Source: Sporobolomyces roseus
Taxonomy: Eukaryota > Basidiomycota > Microbotryomycetes > Sporidiobolales > Sporidiobolaceae
DNA: 64,000 bases
Assembly (NCBI GenBank): GCA_016617785.1
Contig: JADILM010000005.1
Span: 1,817,795-1,881,794, forward strand
Reading direction: 5' to 3'
The position numbers were made by a program, and so were the translations under genes. Below are positions 20,765-33,295 of this stretch, in pieces. The notes beneath the pieces were generated by a model. The model was not told where the DNA came from and did not search any database. It saw only the letters and a list, made by a program, of their open reading frames with translations. How positions within the stretch are numbered: the first letter of the stretch is position 1; every line of letters starts with the position of its first letter.

Positions 20765-22129
20765 TTAGTAAGCGACACCCTATGAGAACGAACGCATAGA
20801 TGAGATCAGTTCGACTCGAAAGATGTCATGCAAAGAGTTTGAAGACTCACCTCCCAATCATCTTCAGTAACCATTTGCCACGCAGCAAAGATCAATCCAA
20901 TACTGACCGTCTCCAAGAGAGTCGCGATCCATGATCCATCAATCCTCGCGTTGGTTCCGGTACAGATCCTATGACTCAAAGCATAGTACGCTGCTTGAGC
21001 CAAAATGAACGAGATAGCACTCGCGAGTAAGGTGACTATACACTCAGGTTTCGTCAGTACAAGCTCACCAAAGAGAGGGAAGCGAAGGAACGTACAGAGA
21101 GGTTTCTTTTCCCTCAATACTCGAACGACGACACCAGCTTGAATGACGAAATAGATGAACGCAGCAGCGGCGGGCCAGATGATGGTCAAGACGAACAACC
21201 AGACCGAGTGTAGTTGATCAGGAGGAGAGGATTGGAAGAAATCTGTGATGGTTAATCCAACGTCTGCTGCGATGTATCCGGAACCGACAGTGAGGACAGT
21301 TCCGATCGCGAACATGGGCTAATCACACGTCGAAGAGCGTCAGTAGTGAATAGAGGAGAAGGAAAGGGAGGAATGTGCGTACGATGAGTGAAAGGAGAGT
21401 TCCATCTTCCACCACTTGGAGGGATAAGAATGCGACCCAAACGAGTACCCAGAATAATCCAACGAGTAATCCAACGTGAGCTGCCGTGATCCTACGTACT
21501 CGAAATCCTTCTATCAGCACCCACTAACAAGATAGAGGAGAGAGAGTTACGTACCAAGTGAGAGCGACTGATCCAGCTCTGAGTAACGCCGAATTATCTG
21601 CCAATTGCGCACCTTGCACCAAAGCGTACATAACGAACAAGACAGTAATTTCTACCCTTCCAACCGCTGCCGTTCTCCTCAATGCCGCCGCCGCCAATCC
21701 CAATCCAACCAAAACGGCAATTCCACACAGAATCAAATTTGCGATATTCCCCAACCTGCCATCTAAACCTCCTGTGAACCCTGCTCGAGGGATGTAACAA
21801 GCTGAATTTACTCCCACTCCGTAAGTTGAGAGGAGTTGGTTGAATTCGGGAGTGGAAGCATCGGGGAATCCGAGGAGTTGGGAAGCGGGTGCTTGTTGTC
21901 CTGAAGGGTTGTGTAAGAGTTGACGGAAGAATAAATTGCAGATGGGGAGGGATGGGATGTTGCGACAGGCCTATTGTTCAGTCGAGAGGTAAGAATCAGT
22001 CAACTCTGCTTTTTGGGAGGAAACGGTTTCCGATCGGAATATTCGAGGGACGCGATTTTCTTGCTATCTATTGAAGCTAAGGGTAGTAGGACGTACGTAA
22101 TCAAAGTCACCGAATCCGAATAAAACCAT
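20765..22129 (-). CDS. CHS7: Chitin synthase export chaperone (Chs7-like)
   Basis: Six exons on the minus strand (22097-22129, 21555-21970, 21383-21491, 21096-21318, 20851-21035, 20765-20779) give 326 residues. The N-terminus MVLFGFGDFDYACRNIPSLP and the Cys-containing lumenal stretch match Chs7. Seven hydrophobic spans follow, for example NLILCGIAVLVGLGLAAA, WVLVWVAFLSLQ, FAIGTVLTVGSGYIAADV, LTIIWPAAAAFIYFVI and LETVSIGLIFAAWQMV. The protein sits in the ER membrane and is required for chitin synthase III to leave the ER. The last coding exon is only five codons (GVAY-stop), chosen because the frame runs into a good donor after DDWE at 20850. It pairs functionally with KRE6 and GT47 in wall construction. 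Confidence 0.9.
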
Positions 22130-23018
22130 CTTGTAACTGGCTGAACGTGTCGAGAGGGAGAGGAGTCGAAAGTTGGTTGAAGTTGATTTCTACTTCTATG
22201 TTTTTCAATCGAATTCCGAGCCTACAGCAGAGATCGACGGGTCAGCTACAATTTGAGTACTGTCAGTGATATAATGAGAATACTGACTGGTAGAAGGGGA
22301 GGATAGATTCGAAAGGTTTGTTCCCGGAGAGGAAGGAGAGTTTAGAGAGAGAGACGGGGACCGAGTCTGCTTTGAAGGAGGAGCTGACTTGGTGTGAATG
22401 AATCTGCTTGAAGTGTAGTCGGAACTGGAGCTACTGATTGCTGTATTCGAAGAGTAGATTGATGGAGAGAGGAGGAGAGACAAGGATGGGAAACGAGAGA
22501 CAGAAAGTTGAAAGAACGCGGGGGGGAAAGCAGCAAAGGGGAGAGATCAATACTGAATCAGTTCTACTCCCTGACTCCTAGTATATATAGTCAGTACTTA
22601 CAGTTCTAGCCTAGTGAGAGAGAGAGAGAGGGATCGACGGTGAGAGAGGTTCAAGCCAAGGCATGATTTCACCTCGACAACTTTTTTCATTACAAGTTGA
22701 AATCGAAACTCAAATAGGAAAGTTGACCGTTAAGCCTCCTCGAGCTAAACTTGCATCGTCGAGCTCAAGAAGAAGTGAGCGACGTAGATTCATTCCGAAC
22801 TGCGCGAGTTCAAAAGGAGGAAAGAACGATGAAACGAAACAACGAAAACTTCGATTCTTTCGCAAACACCTCTCGCTGTTCTCTACCTCCTTGAAGGACT
22901 AGCTCTCTCAGTCGATGAGCGAGAGTGTGGAAGCGAATGTATATTACTGCGTTGTAGAGTACTTCTCCTGTCCTCCTACCTTCCCACTGATCTCGTTGAC
23001 TTGTCTCCCTCGATCAAA
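22130..23018. promoter_or_regulatory. CHS7 upstream region and BUD31 3' region
   Basis: No supported gene in 890 bp. A TATA-like GTATATATAG lies at 22581-22590 and a GAGAGAGAGAG run follows at 22617-22630. Confidence 0.35.
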
Positions 23019-24000
23019 CTAATCTGTTGACGCACAACCTTTACAGCCTGTGCACGATCTCAACCCATCAGTGTCCTGTCAAGACGGATGAAGGGAAAGC
23101 AGGAAGAGAGACGCACCGCAATGAGTGCATTCAACGATGACATTCTCCTTCAGTTGCGCTTTCGGTACCCTACAAATGCAAGTAGATCCACTATAATTCA
23201 TATCCTGCACGTCGAACCCGAATTTCCCATCAGCTGATTCCCTTAAATCAGGATTGGAGAGAGGTAGAAATGCGTACCCTCGATTGAATACATCTAGCAC
23301 AACACAATTTCTCATATCCAGATTTCTTCCATTTCGCAATCAAACTAATCACTCCTCTCAACTCCTCAACAATCAGTATCCCCCTTTCTCTCCCAACTTT
23401 CATAAACAAAGAGAGAGATATAGGTAGGCTTACTTTGCATCGGCGTATTCTTGTTTCAATAACCAATCGTAAAGTTCTTTTGAAATCGCTTCTCGTTTAT
23501 AATACATATCGTATATATACCTAAGCTCTTTCTCTCGTATCAGCTTCACTTTTTCCAGCCCTCCTGAGAAATGAGGGAAGAAAAACAAAAACGAACCGAG
23601 TACGAGTATGAGTAATTCTCATTATAGGCCACAAACTCTCAGTTTTCCTTTTACCCTCATGTGACTCTGCTTCCGCTGTACACCACACACTCACACGAGT
23701 CAGTAAGGATGAGGAAAGAGGAGGGAAAGGAGGGGAGAGAAGACGTACCATCTCGCATTTTTCGATTGTATTCTTCTAGAATATCTTCGATTTCTTCATA
23801 ACCTTCTGGTGGAGGTTTCGTGCGACTACATTGGAGTACGATTGAAGAACAGGGAATAGGGAGTAGGCAAAGGAAAGGGGAGAAAGGGAGATGATGAGAT
23901 GAGGAGAGATGAGGGGAAGAGAAAGGGAAAGGTCAGTCAGTGAGGAGCGGAGGAGGAGGAAAGGGAAGGTAGAGATTTACTTTGTCTTGATCTTTGGCAT
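23019..24000 (-). CDS. BUD31: Splicing factor BUD31/G10
   Basis: Seven exons on the minus strand (23981-24000, 23749-23825, 23597-23675, 23434-23520, 23278-23344, 23117-23204, 23019-23047) give 148 residues, close to the 144 of animals and 157 of yeast. It starts [20 protein letters not shown] and has the invariant [39 protein letters not shown], then STCICRVPK and ECTHCGCKGC. The clustered Cys residues form the zinc-binding centre of this core spliceosome component. The 29-nt terminal exon was placed by its need to supply GCKGC; a nearer acceptor would end the protein early at THCGH. In a genome this intron-dense, BUD31 is expected to be essential. Confidence 0.93.
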
Positions 24001-25111
24001 GCTAGAGAGCGGTGTGAGGCGGGAAGGAGGCGAAGTTGATCAACAAAGAGATGAAACTAAACAACTTGATGGGAGGCGTTGAGAGTTGCTCTGTGTTGTT
24101 GCTGGTGTATGTGATGAGTGTTCTAGGTGGTCAATGAAGTAGTAGAGCAAGAGAGAGTGGTGGGAGGGAAGTCAACCTTCGGAACTCGAAATCTGTCAAA
24201 GGTTGATCTGCTACTCTTCACTTTGCTTCGCTCTGGTTTTGCTTGGGATGCACAGCTACTATTAGGAAGCTGGTACGAGCGCCGTACTATTGATCTCATC
24301 ACTCTTGAACGCTTTCCTCGAAGATTCGCCATTTTCGACTTTATCGGTTCACAGCCGGAGGAGAGGACGACCTCGTCAGTTTGGAGGCTACGAGTGGTCT
24401 CAAGAGTGCGCCCGAGTACTATGGCAGGAGCTTCAGGCAACTCGCAACGCGCAACTTTAAATTTGACTGTTTCGAGCGAAATCTCGATTCGATTCGTGAG
24501 TCGGTCAGAGGCGCGACAGATGAACTGGAGGAAAGTTGCAGATACGTGTGAGTTCACTTCTGCTCTCTTTGTGACAGAAGGGAAGAGAGAATGGCCTGAG
24601 CTGACATGAGATTCTGAGGTTTCCCAGATTCTCTTCAATCGTTTCGCCTTTCATCTCGGTTACAACCTAGCTCGTCGCTTTGAGCTATGAGGTACACAGC
24701 TCAAATCCTCTCAGCTGGTCGGAATGTACGACCCTGGATTGGTGATCAATCGACGCTTCGCCGCTTCACGCAGACTCAGCTTTCGCATTACTTTCCCTTC
24801 CCTTTCCCTTTACGTCCTCCAATTCGCTCGAGCGCTTCGCTTCTTACCTACCTCTCTTCAAGACTCAAGAATTCTTGCCGTTGCATACACTTCTCTCAGC
24901 TCGTCGTCAGGAGGGACCTCCTTCGTTCGGTCAACAATCTACCGCTTTGTTCCCATAAAAGGGGAAACGTCCGCGTCTTGTCTCTTTCTTCCTCTCTTCT
25001 CACCCTAGTCATCACCTCACTTTTCGTAAGCATCTCGCGATTAGGGATTACCCAAGCTTGCTAATCAGTTGTTGTGCCGACAGTTCCTTCTTCCCCTTCG
25101 TCCGAACAACA
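24001..25111. promoter_or_regulatory. Divergent upstream region of BUD31 and the small secreted protein
   Basis: 1.1 kb. An uninterrupted 160-codon frame at 24127-24609 lacks motifs, a signal peptide or intron structure, and I do not call it. CT-rich stretches occur near 24800-25050 before the plus-strand start. Confidence 0.35.
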
Positions 25112-26096
25112 ATGTCCCGCTCGCTCCTGTCCCTCGCAGCCACCATCGCTCTCTTCTCTCTCGCTAGTGCACAAGCTACCGTCGGCTCTCCCAACCTCTT
25201 CGAATGTGCACCTGCAGCGGTACAATACGAATGTTCTAAGCCTCCGTGCCAAATCATCGGTTCGTCCGCACCCCCGCACTTTACACACTCCTCTTGATTT
25301 CGAGAGCTGATCGGAATTGAACGTGAGCAGCGAGACCTGACGGAGACCCAACTAGTAGTCTTCACAACTTTGGATCTGTCAATGATGCGAGCGGAAGTGT
25401 ATCTTGGAGACCTGTAGATCAGAAACAAGGGTTCGCACTCGTTTGTCCTATCCGTCTTCGCGGGAAACTGATAAAGTCAAACGATCAAACAGCACCGTCG
25501 TCGTTCTCTACATTACCGATTCTGATGGAGTTCAAGCAACTTCCGCCAAATTGACTGTAAACGAAGCTTCGGATCCAAGCAACACGCTCAATGATCAAGG
25601 ACAATGTTTCCCTCTCGACCCCAACAGCTCTTCGGCTTCGGGGGAATCTTCGACTGCAGGATCTCAAACTGGTTCTTCCTCCTCGAGTGCGTTGGACTCT
25701 CGGAATTACATCCGCTCTTTGACTGACCGTTACTCCGATGATCTCACGCAGACGCCGCCGATACTGCTAGTTCGAAAGTAGCTTCAATCACTTCCAAGTT
25801 GGGAGACGCTACTTCGAAAATTGGAGATCAAGCTACTTCAGCTGCCAACGCTGCGTGAGTCGTCCTCAGTGCTTCAGCGACCTCTAGACAGACGATCGCT
25901 AAAGCTTCTGTCGTCTTCACAGTGAGAGCGCTACTCCTGGATCTGGAGCAGCTGGAGTATTCGTCAAATCTTCGTGAGTTCGGAAAGCGATTCATAAGTA
26001 GTCCCTGTCCGAAGACTGATGTTATAGCTTGCTGGTCTACGATCTCACAGTGCCCTCGCCGCCGCCATCGTCGTAGCCGCTTCCGCTCTCTACTAG
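25112..26096 (+). CDS. Small secreted, probably GPI-anchored Ser-rich protein
   Basis: Six exons (25112-25259, 25331-25430, 25493-25686, 25752-25854, 25923-25973, 26051-26096) give 213 residues. A clean signal peptide (MSRSLLSLAATIALFSLASA) is followed by a beta-rich domain of about 90 residues holding Cys in FECAP, YECSKPPC and GQCFPLD, with VVLYITDSDGVQATSAKLTV in the middle; this layout is common in basidiomycete wall proteins that start with a TQCxPxxxxW-type domain. A Ser/Thr/Ala-rich stem follows. The last exon encodes SALAAAIVVAASALY, a hydrophobic tail typical of GPI attachment. Likely a wall or plasma-membrane surface protein; precise function unknown. Confidence 0.75.
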
Positions 26097-26666
26097 ATGT
26101 CACCTTTCCTCCCCTTACGATTGCAGTTCTAGATCTTCCCCTTCTCTTCCACCTTCGACTCTCTATCTCTCTCATTCCTCCTATACGATCCCACCTTGTG
26201 TAAGACTGCTGCGCGTTGTTTTCCTTTTCGAACGAGACATCATGGACTTTCTACGCTATGAAAGATTCATCGAGAGCGAAAGCTTACCATATCGAGTGGA
26301 AGCTAACCGTATCTCTACAATCGAGACGAGCTATCCATACACTCGAAATCAGAAGCTGCATTTCCATCTCTCGTCTATCTATTCACAACGCTGTTAGTTG
26401 TCCAATTTTGCCATTTATCTCTTCGAACGAGCGTTATGGAGTGGATCTCTTGGTACATCGGCCGATCTCGGATCGTCAGATGAGATTAGCGAGACGAGGT
26501 ACACATGGTGCACTGTTAGCGCTAGTCAGCAGACCAAGAACGTGAGAAGAGCGAGATACCGGTTATAGACGACGCCAGCTAAATCTTCCGAAGCTGACTC
26601 TGCCACTCTCCTCTCTCACTCTCTGCGATTAGAATCAATCAGCTCGAGCAGCTGTACCTCCTTGCG
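26097..26666. other. Intergenic before AGPR copy 3
   Basis: No gene seen. Confidence 0.35.
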
Positions 26667-27559
26667 ATGTCATCATCAGCTCCAATCGATCTCGTGAGTG
26701 GAAGTCTGCTGTCTGTTTTTCATCTCGTTGACTAGTTTCCCTGATCAGCACTCACTTACAAGCCTACTAAGACAAGCCATTGATGAAATCTGCAAGAGTA
26801 CTGATGCAGGTCATGATATCTACGCTGGTCTACCTTACCAGCTCGATTGGAAACAGCTCGTTTCGAAAGGGTCGAAAGTCACGAGATCATCCGAAGGCGG
26901 TACGCTCTACTACTCATTTGATGGATCCGACCTTCATCAGACGAGCCGCTGACTACGTCTGTCTCGTTGAATGTAGAGGAAGTTCAAGTTTGGCTCTTCG
27001 ACGTTCCCGCTATTCCAATGGTTCTCGCACTCTCGAGCGTTTTCGATCAATGGGCAGCATATCCAGCACATCTTCGAGCGAGCCCGGTCGGTAGACCCAA
27101 GGCTGTTACCGTCGCCGGTCCTCGTTACGCTGGAATGTTGGCCGATGATCTCGAAAGAATTGATTTCTCGAACCAAGAGATGACTCGCTTTCGCAATGAA
27201 GGGTATACCTTGAATCTAAGTGAGCTGATTCTATCTCTCTCAGAGTCGGCCTGACTGAATGTCTTTCGATCTCAGACGCCGAGGATGAACAGCACATTTT
27301 CTTCCTTCGCCAACGAAACCCTTACAATCTTCACCCACTCGATCGAGACGACCCACCGCCCAGCTTCGTCGTCTACGACGCAACTCACACTCATCGATGG
27401 CCAGAAGGATCGCGAACAGTACACCTCGAATTGACTTTGCGAATCCCTCTTCCGCCTCGAAGTCGTCGAGAATTTACACCTACTCCTCGAGCAAGAGCCG
27501 TAAACGTCCTAAACTCACCCGAGCAACTTCTTCACCCTCTTCGTCACCCCTCGCAGTAG
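26667..27559 (+). CDS. AGPR-family protein, copy 3
   Basis: Four exons (26667-26693, 26749-26899, 26977-27219, 27276-27559) give 234 residues, the same total as copy 2. Exon 1 is nine codons (MSSSAPIDL). Exon 2 is 151 nt, exactly as in copies 2 and 6, and reads LTSLLRQAIDEICKSTD then YAGLPYQLDWKQLV. Exon 3 has VWLFDVPAIPMVLAL, QWAAYP and VTVAGPRYAGML. Exon 4 has PPPSFVVYDATHTH and VHLELTLRIPL, then an Arg/Pro-rich tail. Intron phases are 0-1-1. It stands alone between the secreted-protein gene and Hook, 6 kb from copy 2 and 4.4 kb from copy 4. No signal peptide, no membrane segment, no recognised domain. Confidence 0.7.
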
Positions 27560-27881
27560 CCATTCTTGACCTTTTGTTTGATCTTCCTGTCCCTCTGTTC
27601 ATTTCCCGTTCGAAGCTGTAATCTCACAAATCCTGTTCACCGATTGAAACGAGCTGACAAGGAAGTAGAACGGATGTTGCAGGTATCGAGAGAGATTCTA
27701 GTAATAAGTGATTGGGTATGCGAGTGAGGGATAGAACGAGAGTACTGAGTGAGGGTATATGGATGATGCGAATAAGAAAGGAATGAAGAGGGGAGTCGAC
27801 GGAGCATGGGTGGAGTCAAGTCTAGGAGTGGCGCTGATGAGGTGAGATAGGGCGAACATCAGCTAGTCGTCCCCGGCGAAA
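27560..27881. other. Convergent 3' ends of AGPR copy 3 and Hook
   Basis: No gene seen. Confidence 0.4.
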
Positions 27882-30800
27882 TCAAAGGAAAGAGATCGGG
27901 AAACTCGCCAAACTTTTCCCACCATTCGTAGCTCTCAGTCTCTGTTGTTTGATCCAACTTTGAGGCTGGTACTCTCGTTCACCGTTACTTGAGCTAGAGT
28001 TCGAATTGACGACTTGTTCACGAAGATGCTTCATAGCGTTGTCGTGCCAGGCTGAGAGAATCAAGGAGTGTTCTCGTTGGTAATTCCGTTCGAGTTCATT
28101 CGTGATAGACTAGATCGGGAGGGCAGATGAGTATCAGCAACAGCGACAGAGCATAGTCCAAGGTTCTGCAGAAATGATGAGCGTACCTTTTGACGAGCGA
28201 GGTCTTCTGTCAGTTGCGAGATTTGCGAAAGATTCGATTGCATCGTTTCTTCGTAGTTCGCCTATTCAGCAGACGGTGGCGGATCAGTGTCAAGCAGCAA
28301 GAGATTCAAGTGCTATCATGTAAGCGCGGCAAGGAGACGTACCGATAACTCAGCTTTCAACAGCTTGTCTTGCGATTTGATGAACTGTATCCAACAAGAA
28401 ACTACCACATCAGTCTCGCGCGAGCAGGAGAGACATGTAGAGCGAGTGGACACACAGCTTTAGCTTTTTGTAGGTTCTCTTTCAGCCTTTCGACTTCATC
28501 TCGCAACTCTTTCTCAACTCCAGCAAGTTTCGTTCGATCCGCTTCAGACATTCCCTTCTTGTTCGAGCTGCACACCGACTCTATCGTCAGCCTTTATACT
28601 CGCCTGGTGAACAACACGAGAAGGACGCACCCAAATTCTCGCTCTCTTTCAAGCATCTTCTCCCGTTGATTGATCCCCTCTCCTTGTAATTCAATCTTCT
28701 CCATCAATAGCTTGTTCACTTCTTCTCGATGAGCCTTGGCACGATCTTCTGCGAGCTTGAGAGAGCCCTTGACTTGTTCCAACTCGGACGAAACGGCGTC
28801 TTTCTCGACAGAAACAGAGGCTCGAAGGGAATGCAGGATCTCGAGTTGATCTTTGTTGACGAGGTTCACTATAATCGCCGGGGATCAGTCAGCCGAACAA
28901 AAGCGGCGAAGGAGAACGGAGAGCTGACGATCAGACTTTGCGATAGTGAGTTCTCGTTGTTGCGATTCGAACTTGACCTCGATTTCTGCCAGTTGTTTTC
29001 GAACCTTTTCGAACTCATCGATCGTTTCGTTGAGATGTTGACGTAGCGCAATAGCTGCTTCAGGGCTGAGAGAAGGAGTTGAATCAGTAAAATAGCCTCC
29101 GAATATGTCAAAGAACGCCTCACCCATCTCCCACTCTCGATTTCCCGCTCATAATCTCCTCTAGTTTCCTTTCCGCTCTCATTCGCTCCCTCGTCTCCTT
29201 CAAGTATTCTCCCTCGTATCGCTCCTTCATCCTATTTGAATCCTCCAACAAATTCTCCAGCACCATCAACCGACTTTGATCTGCAGAATTCGATTCCGCC
29301 GCCTTGAGTTGACGCTCCAGTTTCCGAATTCGAAGTTTTAAATCGGTCGTGGTCGTCCCAGTAACCGCATCGTTCAACTCCGATCCGACTCCCTCGAGAT
29401 CTGAATCATCTCCTCCGGTACTATTCTCACGTTTCTTCCCATTTCGTTTCGACCCTTTCTCTCCCAATTCCAACTCCCTCACTCGCTCTTCCAACAATCC
29501 AGCTCCCTCCCTCTCTGTCCCTCGTTCCTCCTCGACGGCTCTCAGTTTCTCTCGAACTCCCTCCAATTCTCCTTTCAATCGTTCGTTCTCTTTCAGGTGT
29601 TTCGATGATTTCGATTCGAGAGTAGAGATTTGTGATTTGTAGGAATCCATGAGAGGTTTGAAGGTTGAAAGTTTCGTGTTCTCTTCTTCGAGCGTAGTAT
29701 TCTTGTCGAGTAAATCAGAATTTTGATCTTCGAGAGTCTATCGTCGCAAGCAAGTGTGATCAGTTCATCCCAAGTCAGAAAGAATCAGAGTGGTATTGAC
29801 CTTGATCACTCGTTTCCATTCACCTGCTTCTTCGACTTTCTTCTTATACTTTTCGAGAACGTTTTCCATCTTCTTCGCTTTCTCACTCGCATGCTTGTAC
29901 TCGTCCATCTGATCTTTCAGTCGAGTAGCTTCAGTCGCCAATGGTGTAAAATCGTCGACCTGTTCAACCTCGACGGAAATTATTCAGCGCGCGAACGATC
30001 AATAACTTCCAAACGAGACGAACCTTTTTCGTCAATTCCTCAACCAGTTTCGTTTGTTTCTCTGCAAGTTGCTCGGATTCACCAAGTTGATTCTCCGTCT
30101 TCTGCCTGTGAGGTACCACGGATATGATCCATCAATTCCAGCCGAGAACGATGGGAGAATCAGGTGAAACTCACAATTCTCCTCGTAATCGATCAATCTC
30201 AGCTTTCAATCCTAGTTCGTTCCTTTCGCTTGACTTGGCTTTCGATCGTTTCTCGGCATCGAGAGCTCGAGCTTCGGCTGCAGCAGCGGTTTGAAGCGCT
30301 TCTTCCTATTCTCGAACAGAGAGACGGGGGATCAGTCTTTGAGCTGCTTTTAACGGCATGCGAGACTCGGAGCTTACGTGTTCTTCTTTGAGCGCGTTAT
30401 GTTGTTCGACGAGATCTTCGTAGATGATTTGTAAAGCTTCTTTGTCGTGCATCAATCTTGATTTCTCGTGTTGGATGTGGTAGAACTCGGAGTCGGCGCT
30501 GGAAGATCGAAATCAATTCAGCTGGAGATGAGACAAAAGCTGAAGGACTGTCGAAACTTACTCTTGTTCCATTGTTTTATCTCGATCTGAATTTGGGTGA
30601 ACTTTACTCATGACCTATCGAGGTGAGGTTTGATGAGTTGAAGCGATCCAGATGAGGCAAGAGAGAGAGCAGGGTTTACTTGTTCGATCGAATACATGAG
30701 CTCTCGTTGAACCCATTCCTCGAGACCTTGAATCAATTCGATATGTTGTAGTCGGTGTTCAGACTGCGAGGCTTGGGACCATTTCAGCTTCGGATCGGAA

Positions 30801-31427
30801 GAAGATGAAGATGCGCGAAGACTCACCTGCACAGCGAGAGCGAGAACCAATCCGACCAACTTGCAGATCTCGTCTTCTGCACCTTCTGCTTGAGATTGAC
30901 CTTTCGCAACGAGCTGAAGATTCGGTGTGTGGAGTTCCGTCGTTGATGATGACAGTACATCTCTACGCGTGTATTCCTGGTGAGCTGAAGTCCTCAATGT
31001 ATAGGAGGAAGGTAAGACTCACTCGAAATAACGAATCAATAATTTGTAAAGTCTCTTCAAATTGTTGAACCTCAATACCCAATTCTCGCTCAACGCTTTC
31101 GTATTCGACAATGAAGCAGTGAGTGGTTTGAAATGATTCGAATCGCTATTCTCCTCTTGAAGAGAGTCAGAACCCAAACCCCCACTTTATCGAAAAGAAA
31201 GGGAAGACTCACATCTCCAATAGAGCTTGACCTAACACTACACCATCCATCAGATCACCTAACTCGTCCACTTTGTGACCTTCCCCAATACCATCGCTTG
31301 TGGTAGAAGAGAGCAAACGCTGAGTCGAAGGAAGAGTTCGAGTCCACGTCAACAGCGCTTCGGGGAGTTGAGCATGCGTCGAGGTCGATGCAAGGGAGGA
31401 GAAGAGCGATTTGCGAGGTGCTGGCAT
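27882..31427 (-). CDS. Hook-type dynein/kinesin-3 adaptor protein
   Basis: A multi-exon minus-strand gene of about 13-15 exons. The first exon (31213-31427) gives EALLTWTRTL...VDELGDLMDGVVLGQALLE, the N-terminal Hook domain (calponin-like, binds dynein light intermediate chain). The next exon continues NWVLRFNNLKRLYKLLIRYF. The middle is long coiled coil, for example ISTLESKSSKHLKENERL and EELEGVREKLRAVEEE (29120-29650), RLMVLENLLEDSNRMKERYE, and KDAVSSELEQVKGSLKLAED. The C-terminus has SAWHDNAMKHL and PQSWIKQQRL, as in fungal Hok1, which links early endosomes to motors. I could verify many but not all junctions; the first intron (donor 31212) does not join cleanly in frame with the next exon by canonical rules. 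Divergent from AGPR copy 4. Confidence 0.8.
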
Positions 31428-31971
31428 GCCTTAGAGTGAGAGTGAGAGGAGGGAGGAGGGAAGGTTGAGGGATCGTGCGGAAAGAGAGAGAACGGCTCGA
31501 TGGACGTGTAAGTTGCGCTCGATGAGGATTATGAATTTCGCTTAGCTGGTGCAGGTGTTCAGTGGCTTGCTTGAAGAGGTTGCTGAAGTGGAGTGATTCG
31601 TTGAAGTCGAAGGGATTTTCGAGAGTCCGCTCTTGCTTCTCTACCACAACCTCGATTCCTGCTTTAGCGCCCCTGAAGATCTAGATCATGCTCAGATACG
31701 GTCAGCAAGGCAATGCAGCTCTCGGTTGGGCTAGCTTCGCTCTGATTTCGCCCTTCTCGTTTCGTCATCTTAGATTCTGCTTCAATGGCTTCTCCCGAGC
31801 CTGACGACTCTGTGAAGGACTTCACCAGTACGAAGAGCTACTAGGAGACTGTATGGGTCGTCTCTCGCTCCGCGGTACTGTCTAATCCCGATCAAAAACT
31901 TGAGGAATCGCTCTTTTCCTCTTCCTCTTTCCCCCTTATCCTCTGTTCCTCCTCACTATCGGCCGCCTGAG
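31428..31971. promoter_or_regulatory. Divergent upstream region of Hook and AGPR copy 4
   Basis: No gene seen; CT-rich block 31915-31955 just before the AGPR start. Confidence 0.4.
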
Positions 31972-32900
31972 ATGGAGGCACTGCGAGACTCGGTGCGTTT
32001 GTCTTCCGTTCCCTTCTTGGGTGAATCGAAACTGAAAAGCTGTTCTCTTCTTAGCTCGATAAAGCAGTCATCGCTCGACTCCTACACAAAGGGTTCCTCA
32101 TGATCTGTGATCTCACCGACAAACCAACTTTCCCCGATTATCCTAGTCGTCGAAACCTTTACCTTCACGGCTATCAATGTTCGGAACAAGATCTCGTTTT
32201 AACTGAATTCTTACTTGCCGATGTTCAACCTGGTCAGTCTCTTTCTCTCTCTCTTTTGACTTATCGACCTTGAACTGAGAAAAAGATTATCGCAGGTGGC
32301 CGACAACCTGTCTGGAAGTTCGAGGTTCCAGCAGTTCAAATGGTACGCCTGTGCCGACCTCAGTCAACTTCAACCGATTTGGAAGACTTGTCCCCAAGCC
32401 ACAGCCGTCTCGGAGCATCCACACTTCATCTTAGAGCTCATGGCTGGACCTCGATTGGCTGGAGTTCTGCCACAACGAGGAGAAGTCAGACCTGACCTCG
32501 GAAATCAAGGAATGCTTGAGTTCGCGAGTCATGATAGGACAATCCTTGTCGGTACGTCTCGGCTTCTCTCCTACCCACTGCTGAGTCTTAGCTGAACCCC
32601 TTTTGCACCGTTCTAGAGGAAGGATTCGAATCTCACGGTACCAATTTTCGACATTCGCTGGAACTTCGACAAGAATCTGAAACTCTCGAAGTCTCACACA
32701 ACCTCGTACCTCCTCAACAAGTCGTATATCTCGGTATCTACTCGGTATATCAGATCAACGTCCCCCAGAATCGACTCGTTACCAGACATCTGAAGTTTAC
32801 GGCGAAACTTCGTTCGACGTTTCAACCTCGATCTCGCAAAGTTCAGGATACATCTCGCTCTCTCGACGTTTTGAACTCTACACATCGCTCCTCTCGCTGA
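31972..32900 (+). pseudogene. AGPR-family protein, copy 4 (frameshifted)
   Basis: Exons 31972-31992, 32055-32232, 32296-32551 and 32617-32900 follow the family plan (7-codon first exon MEALRDS; exon 2 with LDKAVIARLLHKGFLMICDLT). Exon 3 opens in frame as RQPVWKFEVPAVQM, but the continuation YACADLSQLQPIW and LMAGPRLAGVLPQ lies one base over: copy 5 reads ATG TAC where this copy reads ATG G TAC at 32340-32346. Summed exon length is one base above whole codons, consistent with a single inserted G. Exon 4 is well preserved (VVYLGIYSVYQINV, HLKFTAKLRS). Either a young pseudogene or a sequence error. Confidence 0.65.
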
Positions 32901-33295
32901 GAACCGACTAGGTTCTCCGCAGTTCTCGATATTGTTGGTGTTCGTCGTTTGGTGAGTCGATCTTTTCGCTTCGCTTTCCCTCGATTCGTCAGAAAGCTTA
33001 TCTTTTATCCAATCGTATACAGTTGCAACGAAGCCGAGTCATTATGTGTACTTGACAGGGAAAGACCCGCTCGGCTCTCGTTCTCACCTACGACTGGCGA
33101 GTCTTCGCATCGTTTGACCTCCGCTTCTGCATTTTTGCCCTCGAATCCTCGATGCGCCTTCAAGGGAACTGTCGACAACTCTGACTCAATCTTGTGAAGT
33201 CTGGGTAGTTTCCGCGGTGATGTCTAAACCCGAGGAGCTCGCTCTTGGCTTGCGTTCTCTTTGCGTTCTCCTCTTCTCGCTTCCCCTCTACCTCC
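32901..33295. other. Intergenic between AGPR copies 4 and 5
   Basis: No gene seen. Confidence 0.4.

Noticed and set aside
24127..24609. 160-codon open frame between BUD31 and the secreted protein
   Set aside because: No motif, no introns in an intron-dense genome, and composition like that of other spurious frames.
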